DNA of 64,000 nucleotides from positions 24,645-88,644 of the forward strand of contig JAFEMH010007462.1 in the NCBI GenBank assembly GCA_022495995.1. Reading direction: 5' to 3'. The notes under the pieces were generated by a model, which was not told the origin of the DNA, did no database searches, and was given only the letters and a program-made list of their open reading frames with translations. Source of the stretch: Adenophora triphylla var. japonica. Lineage: Eukaryota; Streptophyta; Magnoliopsida; Asterales; Campanulaceae. Made by a program: the position numbers and the translations under genes. This document shows, piece after piece, positions 11,822-23,095 of the stretch. Positions within the stretch are counted from its first letter, which is position 1; each line of letters opens with the position of its first letter.

Positions 11822-14122
11822 TGCCCCCCTAGATTGGCCTTGTCTTGCTTGGCCGAAGCGACCTCCTCGTCCAGAGTTGCCTTGGTCGGAGCCCAAGAAT
11901 CCACCTGTGCTTGAAGAGGAGCGAGCTGCTCCTTGGATACCTTCAAAGCGGCATAGGCTTCATCCCGCTCTTTATCTCCTTTGAAGTGGGTAGTCTGGAG
12001 GGTCTGGCACTGGGAGTCCGCCTCGTTTAGCTTCTGCATTAGCTCAGAGACTTCCCTTGCTTTCCTAGAGTAGTTGGCCGAAGCAATCTGCTCTTTCTCC
12101 AAAGTAACTCTCCAGCTACACTTGGCTTGCTCGGTCAAAGCCAAAGACTGCAAAAAAAAGCAATATGATCAAGATAATGTCGAGCAAAACAAATGAAAAA
12201 GATAAGGAAAGGTTCCAAGTTTTACCTCGGAAGCTAGGAGGTCAGATATGTCGTTATACTCCTCAGGGGGTGAGCCCCTCCTCCCCAAAGACAGCCAGCA
12301 TGTCCCTATCAGCAGTCCGCCTCACGATACCTGTCCCAGTCCCATCTCGGGATACTGGCGACTTAAAGAATTAACCCAGTGAGGGGAGGAACATCAGTCA
12401 ACTTCTCCACCAAGGTTTGCATTTATTCGGTGCTTCTGGTGGGTGAAGCTTGTTGAGAAGGAAATCTGGAGGCTGAACCTGGTGGCCTAGATGAGCCGAC
12501 CTTCTCAGAAACCACCTCAATAAGGGACCTCTTCCTGGTCTGGTCAAGGGGCAGATCGTCATCGGCTTCATCGAGCTCGAGCTCGAGCTCCAAGTCAACA
12601 ATTTTTTGTGGGGGTTCCTGACCCGTTGATCCAAGTGCTGGCTCGGAGCCCGACCCTTGCTCCACCTGTATACCGGTGCCACCCTCTAACATAGGAACCT
12701 CTTCTTCCACTTGCTGCTCTATGGACTCCACTTGCAAGTACTATCAATAGGGATCATCCCCACTCCTTCTTTCGGGAGTAGGTCATTACTAGCAATAGCC
12801 TTAGACTCCCTACTAGCTCAAGCGTTGGCCCTCCCATGCTCTTTCATGCTTCTCATGCGATCACCAAGATCCACTATTCGCTCCATCTACGCCTCTTGGC
12901 ACCCGGTAAGAACTGCACATGTAAAAGGAAGGAAATTAATACAAGAATGACGAGTAAGAAGTTAAAGCAAGAAAGAAAATGGGACAAGTACTTAACCGCC
13001 ATAGTGGAAGAGGCTTTTGCATTGACCCGTCTTCTTTTTACAATAGTGGCACTTGGTCTCAAAGTGTTCCCTCTCATGGATAACCCGGTCGGGATACCTA
13101 ATGCTTCTTATAATGGGAATCAAAGGGGCCAACTCTCCTTCTCCCCCCATTATCATCCCAGCCTGGATGTAATAATCCTTGCTCGACTCCAAGGTAGCCC
13201 ATCTAATCGTGCTTCTACGAGCTACCAATGTTAACCTGCGAGTAAGCTCATCACTCCACCTCTGGACATAATAATCTTCCACCTTCTTTGACACAGAATC
13301 CTCATCGGGCAGAGGGAAATCCCATCCCTTCCTACTCTTCACCAAAATCATGTGGCTATTCTACCCCGAAAACTTGTCGGGAAGGTTGATAAACAGCTTT
13401 GGGGCCTTGGCTTTGACTGAGGTGCTGATCCCCCACGTCTTGTCGTTCATCACCACCTTAAAAAACCTCCTAAATACATAAATACAAGGCTCATACCCAA
13501 CAAACCTACATATCATGGCGAAAGCCACCAACACTCTAGCCGTATTAGCTTCGAGATGCATGGAGACTGCGGCCATACACTCGAGGAACTTGCAAATGAA
13601 AGGGTCCAATGGAAGCCTCAAACTGGCCATAGTTGAAAGCCACTTTGGTCGTACTAAAAGCCCAGTGTGACCAAGATTGAAGCCTCCTTTACCTCCCAAT
13701 GAAGTGGGTTAGCTGGAAGTCTGCCTGGGGAACCTCAAAGTGCACGTGAAGGATCCGAATGCGGGACTCAACATTTTTCTTGGCAATAGCAGGTCTAGGG
13801 GCCACATACCCCCTCTCATTGCGACATGGGACCACCTTGGAGCAAAAATTGTCCACACTATTGCTAGAGGAGGAGCTCGACGTTGCAGAGCCCGCAATTT
13901 GATGGTCGTTGGCAGCCATTCTACAAAAGACATAGAAACATGGGGATCAGGCCTAGTAGACGAAGAATCCTGGCTATCTAAGAACGACCTTGATTCCCCT
14001 GGTAAAGCTAACATATCACGAGGAAGCGGTGGCTTATTGGACGTGATGTAGAAGATGATTAGGTGGTCAATTAGCTTATTGAAAAGATGGAAGCGGATAA
14101 TCCATATATCATCCGCCTCCAT
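11822..14122 (-). pseudogene. aORF-2: orphan copy of the Tat antisense gene
   Basis: Homologous to aORF-A and aORF-C but with no pol beside it. Blocks in order: an upstream exon ending around FYITSNKPPLPRD (14122-13930); after AG at 13920, an exon beginning MAANDH with a serine run; LRLPLDPFICKFLECM (compare LRLPLDPFINEFLGDM in aORF-C); then SHMILVKSRKGWDFPLP. Introns match aORF-A: 12996-12913 (84 nt, phase 1, same G/GTT donor and VLT after the join) and 12225-12148 (78 nt, phase 0 after a Glu codon). Exon 3 (12147-11822) is a coiled-coil-like segment cut off by the Athila-like element. Breaks: a stop near 13360 where aORF-C has Trp (GW to G-stop), a stop early in exon 2, and frame changes near 13690. 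Confidence 0.72.
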
Positions 14123-14533
14123 ACTTACACCTGCTGGAACCTATCTTACCAAAGAACAGACTCCTCCTCTTTAAAACAGTGATGATCTCATCTAAAGTCA
14201 GTTCCTTCCATGGCCTCTCTAAACGTTAGTAAATCCTAAAGTTCACACAGTTGTATTCATACCTAACCCCCAACTCGAAGCCAAAAGTACTAGACATGGC
14301 GAAAAAGAGGAAAAAATTCAAATTCAAACACGAAAAATCAAAATCAGAAGAACATAGGGATAAATTGGAAAATATAATTCTTCCAACTCAAAAGTATCAA
14401 TTATTTTGGACGAAAAAAAAATTGTTAAAAACCAATAATTATTTTAAACCAAATTTTTTATTGTTCCATCAAAGTTGTCTCAATCATTAAAACATGTTAA
14501 CAACAATCAACAAAAAAGTGAATAAAAAGTGTA
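14123..14533. other. No gene seen; AT-rich flank
   Basis: From 14123 to about 14250 the sequence may still be the 5' part of aORF-2's unit. After that it is A-rich without conserved coding. Confidence 0.5.
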
Positions 14534-14655
14534 CTCCTTCGGTCTTATTCTAATTATAATTAGGACAATTTGTCCTTTTGTTTTGAGCGTCGTACTTCAC
14601 TTATAACATATATCAAAATAACAATTTTATGTTATTTGTATACTCCCTCCGTCCC

Positions 14656-14818
14656 ACTTCACTTGGCACTAATTTCCATTTTGAGTCGTCTCACTTCACT
14701 TGGCACTAATTTCCATTTTGAGTCGTCCCACTTCACTTGGCACTGATTTCCATTTTGAGTCGTCTCACTTCACTTGGCACTAATTTCCATTTTGAGTCGT
14801 CCCACTTCACTTGGCACT
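14656..14818. repeat. 37-bp tandem repeat in a MITE arm
   Basis: About four to five copies of a unit with ACTTCACTTGGCACTAATTT followed by CCATTTTGAGTCGTC, alternating TCTC/TCCC at the join. It looks like local amplification of the MITE terminal sequence. Confidence 0.8.
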
Positions 14819-14838
14819 GCCCAAAATGGAAAGGAATA

Positions 14839-15125
14839 CTCCCTCCGTCCCAGCGAAAGAGCCATTTATTTCCTTTTTGGGCGTCCCATTTAAAAAGCCA
14901 CTTTCCCAAAAAGGAAACCTTAAATCACTATTATCTCCACTCATTCTCTCTTCTACTTTACTTTTACACTCACAACATTATCTTTCTTACATCACCTCCC
15001 ACTCATTCTCTCTCCTATTTAATTTTTCATACTCACAACATTTAAACTTTTTCTCTTTCCTACATCACATTTCTTATTTTGCGTGTCGGACAAATTTACC
15101 GACTCTTTCGCTGGGACGGAGGGAG
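14839..15125. mobile_element. Inner Stowaway-like MITE
   Basis: Ends CTCCCTCCGTCCCAGCGAAA and TTTCGCTGGGACGGAGGGAG are perfect inverted repeats over 20 bp, flanked by TA at 14837-14838 and 15126-15127. At 287 bp it is a typical MITE size, with no coding. The perfect ends suggest it is the youngest of the three. Confidence 0.85.
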
Positions 15126-15735
15126 TATTCACTATTCCCTCCACTCATTCTCTCTCCTACTTCACTTTTACACTCACAACATTCTCTCTCCTAACTATTC
15201 CTCCCACTCATTCTCTCTCCTATTTAATTCTTCATACTCACAACATTTAACTTTTTCTCTTTCTTACATCACTTTTCCTTAATTTCTACACCCAAAAAGT
15301 TGGTGCCAAGTGAACCGGGACGGAGGGAGTATTCAATAATACCCACTTGTTATACTCATAATAACAACTCTCTTGCTATTTCTCCCACTCATTCACTCTC
15401 TTATTTTACTTTTCATACTAACAATATCTTCTACACTCATTCTCTCTCATTTTATTTTATTAGTATTTCTTAATATTTGTATTGTAAGAGAAAATCAAAA
15501 TTGAATGGGACGGAGTATGCGATAGTGCTTATGAGTTCAATAAGATTCGATTGTTTATAAAATGTTTCCACTTTTTTTAAAACATTTTAAAATAAGTTCA
15601 AGTTATTTACAAAACATTAATTAATACGTGTTTTAAATTTTTTGGCATTTATAAATAAGCTATCGCACATTTTGAAATCCCCTTTTTTATATTTTCCGCC
15701 CTTAGAAAAATATGTTTTTTTCTCTAATTTTCATC

Positions 15736-15902
15736 AGTGTTCTAAAAGATTCCGCCTAAAGGCGCTGGCGCCTGTGCGCTGCGCTCTCCAACGCACTGGT
15801 TAAGTCCCGCCTAGGTCTCGACTAATTTCGACTGGTCCCCGCCTAGACGCTAGGCCTGACTCCACCGCCTAACATCCGCCTAACGCTTTTTAAAACCTTG
15901 AT
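15736..15902. repeat. Short GC-rich interspersed repeat (CGCCTAGGCG type)
   Basis: An isolated GC-rich island in AT-rich DNA with many CGCCTA/TAGGCG motifs, bounded by TTCTAAAAGATTCC and CTTTTTAAAACCTTG. Such elements are common in plant genomes as short non-autonomous DNA transposons; the superfamily is not certain here. Confidence 0.5.
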
Positions 15903-16570
15903 TTTCACTGAGTCCCTTCTAAAGAATTTTTATAAGAAACTACATTTCACAAATTACCCCTACCATCAAGCATATTTATTCTGTAAGAAGATCGACAAGG
16001 ACATGCAGGAACTCACTTTTAACAGACCTGACTACCTAACCAAGGGGAAACATTAACTCCTTTTTCCTAATTCCTCCTGCCTACCCACACTATTCATATA
16101 CTGACCAAAATAGGAAATTTCAAGAAATGATCTTCCAAAGAGGGAATTCATTTTCTATTTTATATTCTGGCCAATGTTAGAGATATAAAAAAAGTTTATA
16201 AAAAAATAGATATAAAATAAGGTGATAATATCAGCATTATAATTAGAAAACACTAACAAAATAATGATATGTCTTTTTATAAACTAAATTTTATAACTTC
16301 AGCATTATCTTTACGCCCACCACCTTGTTTCCTTCCACATGCCTTTGGCCGACCTCTCTGCCTATATAAATCATACCAAACCAAATTAAACCTAACCAAA
16401 CCTCACCTCACCTCAATAATGTCTTCATTTATGAACCATCCCCCAATTTAGTGGAATAAAATTATAAATATTATATATCCCAATAACCTTAAGATTGACG
16501 GCAAGCATAAAAATAAAAAATGAGAACAACAAAAATATATTTTGAGTGAAAAATAACGTGATCAACACAC

Positions 16571-16602
<32 letters not shown>

Positions 16603-16916
16603 TTTGACTAACGAAACCTAACCTCAAACAAATGGGTCGGGGCAGTAAACTAGTTTTGGTTGTTTTTTTTATGATGTACCATGTTAAAAAGCGAGTAGAG
16701 GAATCAAACCGTTTACCTAACTTTTTCACTGATTCACTTCTTTTTGAAGACAGTAAACTAGTTCAGAAAATTTTGAGGGAAATTAGTTTTGATAGCAACT
16801 TAATTCCTTCATCAAATTTTCGTCTATTTAATATGGCAACTCTTATCCAAACCTCTAATCAATTTATTGTTGCATTGTAATTATAAATTTTGAAAGATTG
16901 AGATTTTAGGTAATAT
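15903..16916. other. AT-rich intergenic DNA left of the copia element
   Basis: No gene is supported. It contains a promoter-like TATATAAA at 16363-16370, followed after about 50 bp by ATG and a ten-codon open frame, and a roughly 30-nt A run near 16569-16599. The segment AATTTAGTGGAATAAAATTA at about 16445 is repeated right of the copia element at about 31368. Confidence 0.5.
16363..16370 (+). promoter_or_regulatory. TATA-box-like sequence without a clear gene
   Basis: CCTATATAAATCATACC lies in a less AT-rich patch. The only downstream reading frame is a very short one at about 16420-16451. The copia element at 16917 may have separated this promoter from its gene, but no such gene is recognised. 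Confidence 0.25.
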
Positions 16917-17672
16917 TTACTTCATTAATTTGAGTCCAATTGGTAAGTTTTGTAATTAGATTTTATAACTTTTTTATCAAAAATTTAGAATTCTATTTAT
17001 AAAAGGATATTGTTAAATATGTAAATATCTTTTAATCATGTAAATATATTGTGTTATATTTAGAATACGACTAATATTATTAACAAATCTCTCTCATTGT
17101 GAGTGTCGGTCTATTTTTCCTTATAGAAGTTGGATTGAATCAAATAAGGAATAATTTAACTGATTGAATAACTTCTCAAATATGAATATAAATACAATAC
17201 CATCAGCATATTTAGAAAACACGGATTGAGAATTATTTGTAAGAGAAAACCTTTTGTTATTTACAAATCCAAAGACATCCTTTTAGATTGTGAGTGCAGT
17301 TGTGTCTTTCATCTGAACTCACATCTATATTTCATTCAATTTCTTTGTTCTTCTTTTGTTTATAATAGACTTTCATTTGGAAATGAATATTGTTCTTGAT
17401 TTAGAAGTTGGTTAGAACTTGTTTTAGTATTTTAATCTTTTTGTTTCACCTATTCGTGTTTTTTTATGTAAAACAGATCTTTAATAGTGAAAATCTTTTT
17501 GGGCTTAAAGTCTTATTTGATGCGACAGAACCAGTGAACGTTTTAATTCTTTGTGTTCTTTGTTTAATTACGCTGCTTATTGGTGGATGTGTGAACAGTT
17601 GTAACTCACATCTATAATCACATACGTAATATGTTTAGTTGAAACTGATTTCCTAGCTACACTAAACTTTCA
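16917..17672 (+). repeat. 5' LTR of the copia element
   Basis: About 756 bp, ending ..ACTTTCA just before the primer-binding site. It aligns along its length with 18929-19286 plus 30922-31323, including GAGTCCAATTGGTA, TTAAATATGTAAATATCTTT, GTAAGAGAAAACCTTTTGTT and TATTTTAATCTTTTTGTTTC. Its start is set by the left limit of this match. Confidence 0.8.
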
Positions 17673-17674
17673 AT

Positions 17675-17685
17675 TGGTATCAGAG
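17675..17685 (+). other. Primer-binding site, initiator tRNA-Met type
   Basis: TGGTATCAGAG two bases after the LTR end is the standard Ty1-copia primer site complementary to initiator tRNA-Met. Confidence 0.85.
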
Positions 17686-17733
17686 TCAACTCTCGACATA
17701 TTACTGAGTGTTGATCCAGAAAGTGTAGTTATA

Positions 17734-18900
17734 ATGGAATGTCAAAATCATCAAAACAAACCTCCAGTGATGGATGGTACCAATTACAATTTTTGAAAGT
17801 CTAAGATGCGTAACTATATCAAATCAATTGATTAAAGAGCGTGGATGTGTATACTAGTTGCTTGGAAACCTCCCACTTTGAAAAAGAAGCATGTATCAGG
17901 TATTGGTGAAATTATTTTTGAAAGAATACCTGAGGAAAGATAGACCATTGATAAAATCACCACTACAATTATAACTCCAAAGCCATGGATGCTATTTCCA
18001 ACCATATTTCTGGAAGTATGTACAAGCTTATCACCAATGAGTGTATTGCTAATAATGCTTGGGATATCTTACATATGCAATGTAAGGAGATTCCAAGTGT
18101 TAAATCCACTAGACTTAGGATTTTGATGGATAGATTTGAAATTCTGAGAATGAAAGAGACAGAAGACATTATCTCCTATGTTGGTAAGATCCATGAGATC
18201 TCAAATGAATGCTAAGATCCATGACATTGTCTCCTATACTGCTAAGATTCATGAGATCTCAAATGAATGCACTAGTATTGGTGAGTTTTATCTCAAATGT
18301 CAGACTTGTAAGCAAAATCTTGAGTACCTTACGTGAAAGGTTCAACAATTTAGTTGTTGTCACAGAGGAAACTAATGACACCAACACTGAGGCTTAGACA
18401 AGATTCTTGGTAGTTTGACTATGTTTGAGCTGAATCTTGAGGCTCAGAAAAAGAACAAGGCCATAAGCCTTGCCCTCAAAAGCTCTGCATCAGTTCCAAA
18501 AAAAATGGTTGAGCTCTCCTCATAGATTGACAAATCAAGTCTTGAGGGTGAAGATTTGGCCCTCATCTATAAAAAATTTAGTTCTATGTGGAAAAACAAG
18601 AGGAAGAGCAAGTTTTTCAACATACTTGCTCCAAGTGTTGAAAAATCTAAGGTTAACACTGAGAATGGGTTCAAAAGGCCAAACATAGAGAATAAGAAAT
18701 CCTCTTAAACTGTGCAATATAGAGCATGTTGTGACTTTGGTCACTATGCTAATGAGTATGCTAACATAGTTAAAAAGAAACGAATGAGCTTAACTGCTTC
18801 AGTGAGTAATAGTGAGGATGAAGAGGAAATTGCTAACATATCTGTGATAAACTGTCATTCTATTTTTAATGCTCTCTTAGCAGGAATAGAAGAAAGAGAT
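17734..18900 (+). pseudogene. Copia-type Gag remnant
   Basis: The first ATG at 17734 starts a Gag-like frame with PPVMDGTNYNF, a TGA where the family has Trp (NYNF.KSKM), then MRNYIKSID. Further on are the block AWDILHMQC, a leucine-rich segment RLRILMDRFEILRM (about 18110) and a decayed CCHC knuckle (YRACCDFGHYANEYA, about 18720) followed by an acidic stretch NSEDEEE. Several stops and shifts, including a small local duplication of AAGATCCATGA around 18187-18260. No pol follows. It once coated the element RNA and is now inert. Confidence 0.7.
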
Positions 18901-18928
18901 TCTGAAAGAGTGAGATTTTATGAAATAT

Positions 18929-19286
18929 TGACTTTACTAATTTGAGTCCAATTGGTATGTTTGATAATTGGAATTTATGACTTTTTTTATCAATGATTTA
19001 GAATTCTATTTGGAAAAAAACATTGTTAAATATGTAAATATCTTTTAGTTATTTAAATATATTGTGTTATATTTAGAATAGCACTAATATTACTAACAAA
19101 TATCTTTCCTTTTGAGTGTCAATCTATGTTTCCTTGTAAAAGTTGGATTGTATCAAATAAGAAATAGTTTGATTGATTGAATAACTTTTCAAATGTGCAA
19201 ATAAATAAAATACTATCAGTACATTGATAAGACAAAGATTGAGAATTCATTGTAAGAGAAAACCTTTTGTTTTTCATGGATTCAAA
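18929..19286 (+). repeat. 3' LTR of the copia element, left part
   Basis: Begins TGACTTTACTAATTTGAG after a purine-rich stretch (AGAAGAAAGAGATTCTG, about 18887-18905) that may be the polypurine tract. It is cut at 19286 by CACTA-2. Confidence 0.78.
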
Positions 19287-19560
19287 CACTACAAGAAAAA
19301 TAGGTTTTTGTGACGGAAAAATCCGTCGCTAAAAGCCAAAAATCTGTCGCTAAAGACATTTAGCGACGGATTAGCGACGGAAAAAATATGTCGCTAAATA
19401 TTAACGACAGATTTTTGGGATGTCGTTAAATTAACGACGGATAATTCCGTCGCTAAAACTCAAAAATCCGTCGCTAAATGTTTAAGAGGAACAACAAAAT
19501 TAATGAATTTGGCGTCGTTAATAACGACGAATTTAACGACGGAAATTTTCGTCGCTAAAA
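19287..19560. repeat. Left terminal and subterminal repeats of CACTA-2
   Basis: About a dozen copies in both orientations of TCCGTCGCTAAA and relatives (TTAACGACGGA, TTAGCGACGGA). In CACTA elements such motifs are where the element-encoded DNA-binding protein acts. The same motif set occurs at 30400-30921, 34939-35510 and 40860-41341. Confidence 0.85.
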
Positions 19561-19689
19561 TTTATTACATATTTTCACATTTTTATTAATTTTTTAAAAA
19601 TTTCTTTTTTCAATTTTTTTTTTTTGATGATACCAAATTACCGACTGATATTTCTGTGCTAATTTGATATTTTTTATTAAAAAAAAAAT

Positions 19690-19693
19690 TATT

Positions 19694-19730
<37 letters not shown>

Positions 19731-19736
19731 ATATAT
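19690..19736. repeat. (TA)n microsatellite
   Basis: Two runs of TA dinucleotide separated by a TTT interruption, in AT-rich DNA next to the CACTA-2 subterminal block. Confidence 0.85.
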
Positions 19737-20199
19737 TTTAAAAAATATATATAAATTTATTCTCAAATTAATCCCTTTAACTTTTTTTATTCTCAAATCA
19801 ATCCTTACATTTTTCAAAAGTTACACTTTGCTCCACCACCATCCACAACCACCACAACCACCGCCCATAGAAACATACATACACTCAAGGGTACCAACAG
19901 CATCAACAAAGAGAGTTTTGTGTGTTAATCCACCATACAATGCTCATAATCCTTTTTCCAAATGCATAATTTTATTAAATGTTTTCCTAATCTGTTTCGG
20001 CTGGCAAATTAGATCAGTTAACAATAAAATTACTGATTGAATTTGTACTCCTCATAATACTTTAAACCCAACCCCCATATAATAAACTCAAAGACAGACA
20101 GAGTCATAATATTAGAGGACACACCACACAAACTGCCTACTTATTATTGTAAAGCAAATCAAAATAAGGAAGAAAAAGAGATTAATTCCTCTTCTTCTC

Positions 20200-20516
20200 C
20201 ATTTCTTCATCTTCGTTCTCGCTCCAACATCAATTGAAAAGAATAGACCTGGGAGACACAACTGCTAGCCTCCTTTGTGAAGCTGTGATACACAACAGAC
20301 CCTCCTCCATTATCAAACACTTCATAACTCTTTTCTTCATACAGAAACGATTTACAATCAGAAGAGACCCAGAAAGAACACGAGTTAGGGAACATAAGTA
20401 ACATATTTCAAAACTTCTCAAATTCCATAACTGGACCATCAACATGCAAATGTCGGAACTGAAATGCAATGAGCAAAAGTTAAGTTATTCTTTGAAAATA
20501 AGAGCAGAATAGAGTT
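20200..20516 (-). pseudogene. Unrecognised cargo segment in CACTA-2
   Basis: A short open stretch on the minus strand (20404-20207) with SYEVFDNGGGSVVYHSF and EASSCVSQ looks protein-like and lies downstream of the RelA/SpoT-like exon. It is not recognised. It could be the 3' part of the same captured gene or of another one. Confidence 0.3.
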
Positions 20517-20521
20517 CATAC

Positions 20522-20616
20522 ATGGTTCTCATGTTGTGAAGACGGTCCGCTAGCTTTATGGGTACCACATGTGGATCATCAACCATGCCCAGGAGCATCA
20601 CTCGCAAGTTATTTGC
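20522..20616 (-). pseudogene. Exon fragment of a RelA/SpoT-homologue (RSH) HD domain
   Basis: After a splice-acceptor-like CATCTAG, the 95-nt segment reads ANNLRVMLLGMVDDP, then VVPIKLADRLHNMRT, and ends at a GTATGA donor-like site. KLADRxHNMRT preceded by LRxMLLxMVxD is the conserved stretch of the HD (ppGpp hydrolase) domain of RelA/SpoT proteins; plants encode RSH versions in the chloroplast. Only this exon is clearly recognisable. The adjacent exon-like pieces at 21327-21247 and about 21043-21006 do not join it in an obvious frame. This looks like a gene fragment captured by the CACTA element, on the minus strand, in the place where CACTA-1 has its transposase-accessory gene. Whether it is transcribed is unknown. 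Confidence 0.6.
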
Positions 20617-21246
20617 CTAGATGAGTAATGAAGTCTATGAGAAACATAAAGTGTAAACGCCAAGCACTACCACTTTCGTTTTCATATTGCAGAGGAACTG
20701 AAGTTTAGAAATTGACCAATGAGACCCACAGGCCACAGTCATATCAATGGCCAACCTACAAACTCCTACTAGTTAATAAGACTACCACCGAGAAATCCAA
20801 TGTGAAGAGCATGAAAATCATATATCTTCATTTAAGGAGTCATTTTCACGAGATTTTTTATGCTCAAAAAATTGACCAATGAGAACTATTTTCAATTATT
20901 CAAATTCTGAAAGAATTACAGATAAAGATTAAAATTCATTCATCTTAATTTTCAAAACGAATACATAATTGAACATCAACACAAATAAACAAAGGTTACA
21001 ATTGGGTACTCACCATGAAATAGGATTGAATCATCACGGATGCTTCAGATCTGAAAAATGATGTATTTCTGTACAAAAATAATCTTTATCATTATACTGA
21101 CAAGTGACAAACAAATTGAATAAAGATTATATAATAAAATGAATCATTACATCATAAAACAAACGTATTCAAATAATATGATAGAATCACAGATAAATGT
21201 TACACCCACTTTTATAAAACAAATTGAATAAAGATTATCTTTTTAC

Positions 21247-21863
21247 CTCTAAACTGAAATAGGAATCAAGTTCCTTTACATCATCAGAAGCATGCAAAGC
21301 CACAGAGAACTCACTAGGCTCACCCATCTCGACCCCTCCGTCTCCGCCGCCACCACCGACGACAAGAAGCGTGACCGGAAACCACCAACGCCAAATGGGT
21401 CGACTCGAATCTTCGCTAAATCACCATTGCAGGCCAAACGAGAGTCGAATTGAGGGTGAGATTCGAATTGAGAGACCACCCAGATGCCAAATTACACGAT
21501 GTATTGTGAGACACAGAGCTGGTTGGGGAGAGTCGAATTGAGGGGAGAGAGAAGAAGACGACGTTGGGGGAGAGAGAGAAGAAGACGCCGGTTGGGGAGA
21601 GTCGAATTGAGGGTGTGATTTCGGTGGGTCTGTGTGGAGAGAGAGAGAGACGGAGAGAGAGAAATTGAGGAGGCGTTGATTTGGTTTTGTTTGTGGGTCT
21701 GTGTGGAGAGAGAGAGAGACGGAGAGAGAGAAATTGAGGAGGCGTTGGACTTGGGGAAATGGAGAGAAGATTTGGTTTTGTTTTGTGAGAGGATTGAAAA
21801 TGTGTGAGTAAGAAATTTGAACCATTGATTTAATATGAATGGACGGTTGAGATGGTGATCCAA
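21247..21863 (-). pseudogene. 5' leader and first exon-like segment of a captured gene
   Basis: On the minus strand a CT-rich leader (21780-21500), typical of plant 5' untranslated regions, leads to an ATG at 21327. The 27-codon open exon starts MGEPSEFSVALHASDD and ends FSLE before GTAAAA (donor at 21246). The start context GAGATGG fits a plant initiation site. The protein is not recognised. It could be the first exon of the gene supplying the RSH-like exon, but phases of the pieces do not fit together, so it may be a composite. Confidence 0.45.
21525..21780. repeat. Local duplications in the CT/GA-rich leader
   Basis: A 69-bp unit with GGGTCTGTGTGGAGAGAGAG is present twice (about 21626 and 21695), and GAGAGTCGAATTGAGGG occurs two or three times (about 21525-21610). 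Confidence 0.8.
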
Positions 21864-21879
21864 GTGAAATAGTTTGTTA

Positions 21880-22488
21880 AAATGTGAGCCATTGGATTCA
21901 ACATAAATGTGTTATTTTAAATGAATTATTTAATTCATTTAAAATATAATAAAATTATTTAATAATAATAATTGTATAATAAATGTAAATGCTTAGTACT
22001 ACAATAATAATTAGTAATAACATAATAATAATTGATATAAAAAATAATTAATAATAATAATAATTTAAACTATAAAATAATATTATGCCTAATATCAATA
22101 ATAATAATATTTATTATCAATAATATTTATTAATGAATTATTAATTATATAATTGATTAATTAATTAATGTTAATATTAATTATATAAACAGTAATAATA
22201 TTAATAATAGTACTAATAATAATTAGTCATTTTTATTATTTTTTATTGACTAGGAAAAAATGTTTTAGACTTTTTTTATTACTGAAATTTACAAAAAAGT
22301 TATTTAAAATTTTTACATGCTTTTTTTTTATTTACCCAAAATTTTAGTTAAAGTAGTATGTCTAATATCAATTTTTTTAAAATAATTTTTTTGAAAAAAA
22401 ATTTCTTACTAAAAAAAGTCTAAAACATTTATCTCTACTCAAAAAAAAAAAATTAAAAAAACAATACTCATAGTGAAGGATATTGTCT
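21880..22488. other. Very AT-rich DNA inside CACTA-2
   Basis: Mostly AATAATAAT and poly-A/T; no gene or conserved motif is seen. CACTA-1 has a comparable AT-rich block on the side of its array nearer the gene (36720-37230). Confidence 0.7.
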
Positions 22489-23095
22489 GTCCCGTATAGG
22501 GTATACCCTATACCCTATAGGGTATAGGATATAGGGTATACCCTATACCCTATACTCTATAGGGTATAGGATATACCATATAGGGTATAGGGTACACCCT
22601 ATAGGGTATACCCTATATGATATAAGGTATAGGGTATAGGGTATAGGGTATATCCTATAGGGTATAGGGTATAGGGTATACCCTATATCCTATAGGGTAT
22701 ACCCTATAGGGTATATGGTATAGGGTATATACCATATATTATAGGGTATATGGTATAGGGTATACCCTATACCCTATACCCTATAGGGTATACCCTATAC
22801 CCTATACCCTATACCTATACCCTATAGGGTATAGGGTATACCCTATAGGGTATAGGATATGGGGTATAGGGTATACCCTATAGGGTATATGGTATAGGCT
22901 ATAGGGTATATCCTATGATATACCCTATAGGGTATACCCTATACTCTATAGGGTATACCCTATACCCTATAGGGTAAGGGTACACCTTACCCTATACCCT
23001 ATAGGGTGTACCCTATACCCTATACCCTATATCCTATACCCTATACCATATACCCTATAGGGTATAGGGTTTCGGGTATACCCTAAACCCTAAAC
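22489..23095. repeat. Array of 7-bp units TATA + GGG/CCC (left block, CACTA-2)
   Basis: The block is almost wholly made of TATA alternating with a triplet that is GGG or CCC in irregular order (variants GGA, TCC, TGG, CTC, AGG). The 7-bp register holds nearly throughout. Each unit is one base from the plant telomere heptamer (TATAGGG versus TTTAGGG). At the right edge the units become canonical CCCTAAA (23081-23094), where gypsy element B inserted. The many CCCTATAGGG and GGGTATACCC palindromes predict hairpins or cruciforms. Confidence 0.9.

Larger units (their letters stand above)
14643..15329. mobile_element. Middle Stowaway-like MITE
   Basis: Inverted ends CTCCCTCCGTCCCACTTCAC and ..CGGGACGGAGGGAG, flanked by TA (14641-14642, 15330-15331). 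TTGGCAC near the left end pairs with GTGCCAA near the right (15303). The left arm carries a 37-bp tandem repeat, and another MITE sits inside at 14839-15125. Confidence 0.75.
14534..15515. mobile_element. Outer Stowaway-like MITE (contains two more)
   Basis: Ends are CTCCTTCGGTCTTATTC on the left and GAATGGGACGGAG on the right, flanked by TA on both sides (14532-14533 and 15516-15517). The termini resemble the CTCCCTCCGTCCC ends of plant mariner/Stowaway MITEs. The interior is interrupted by the MITE at 14643-15329. Confidence 0.65.

Noticed and set aside
21421..21863. Long open frames over the CT/GA-rich stretch
   Set aside because: They arise from low-complexity leader sequence and its duplications; only the short exon ending at the GTAAAA donor has plausible coding features.
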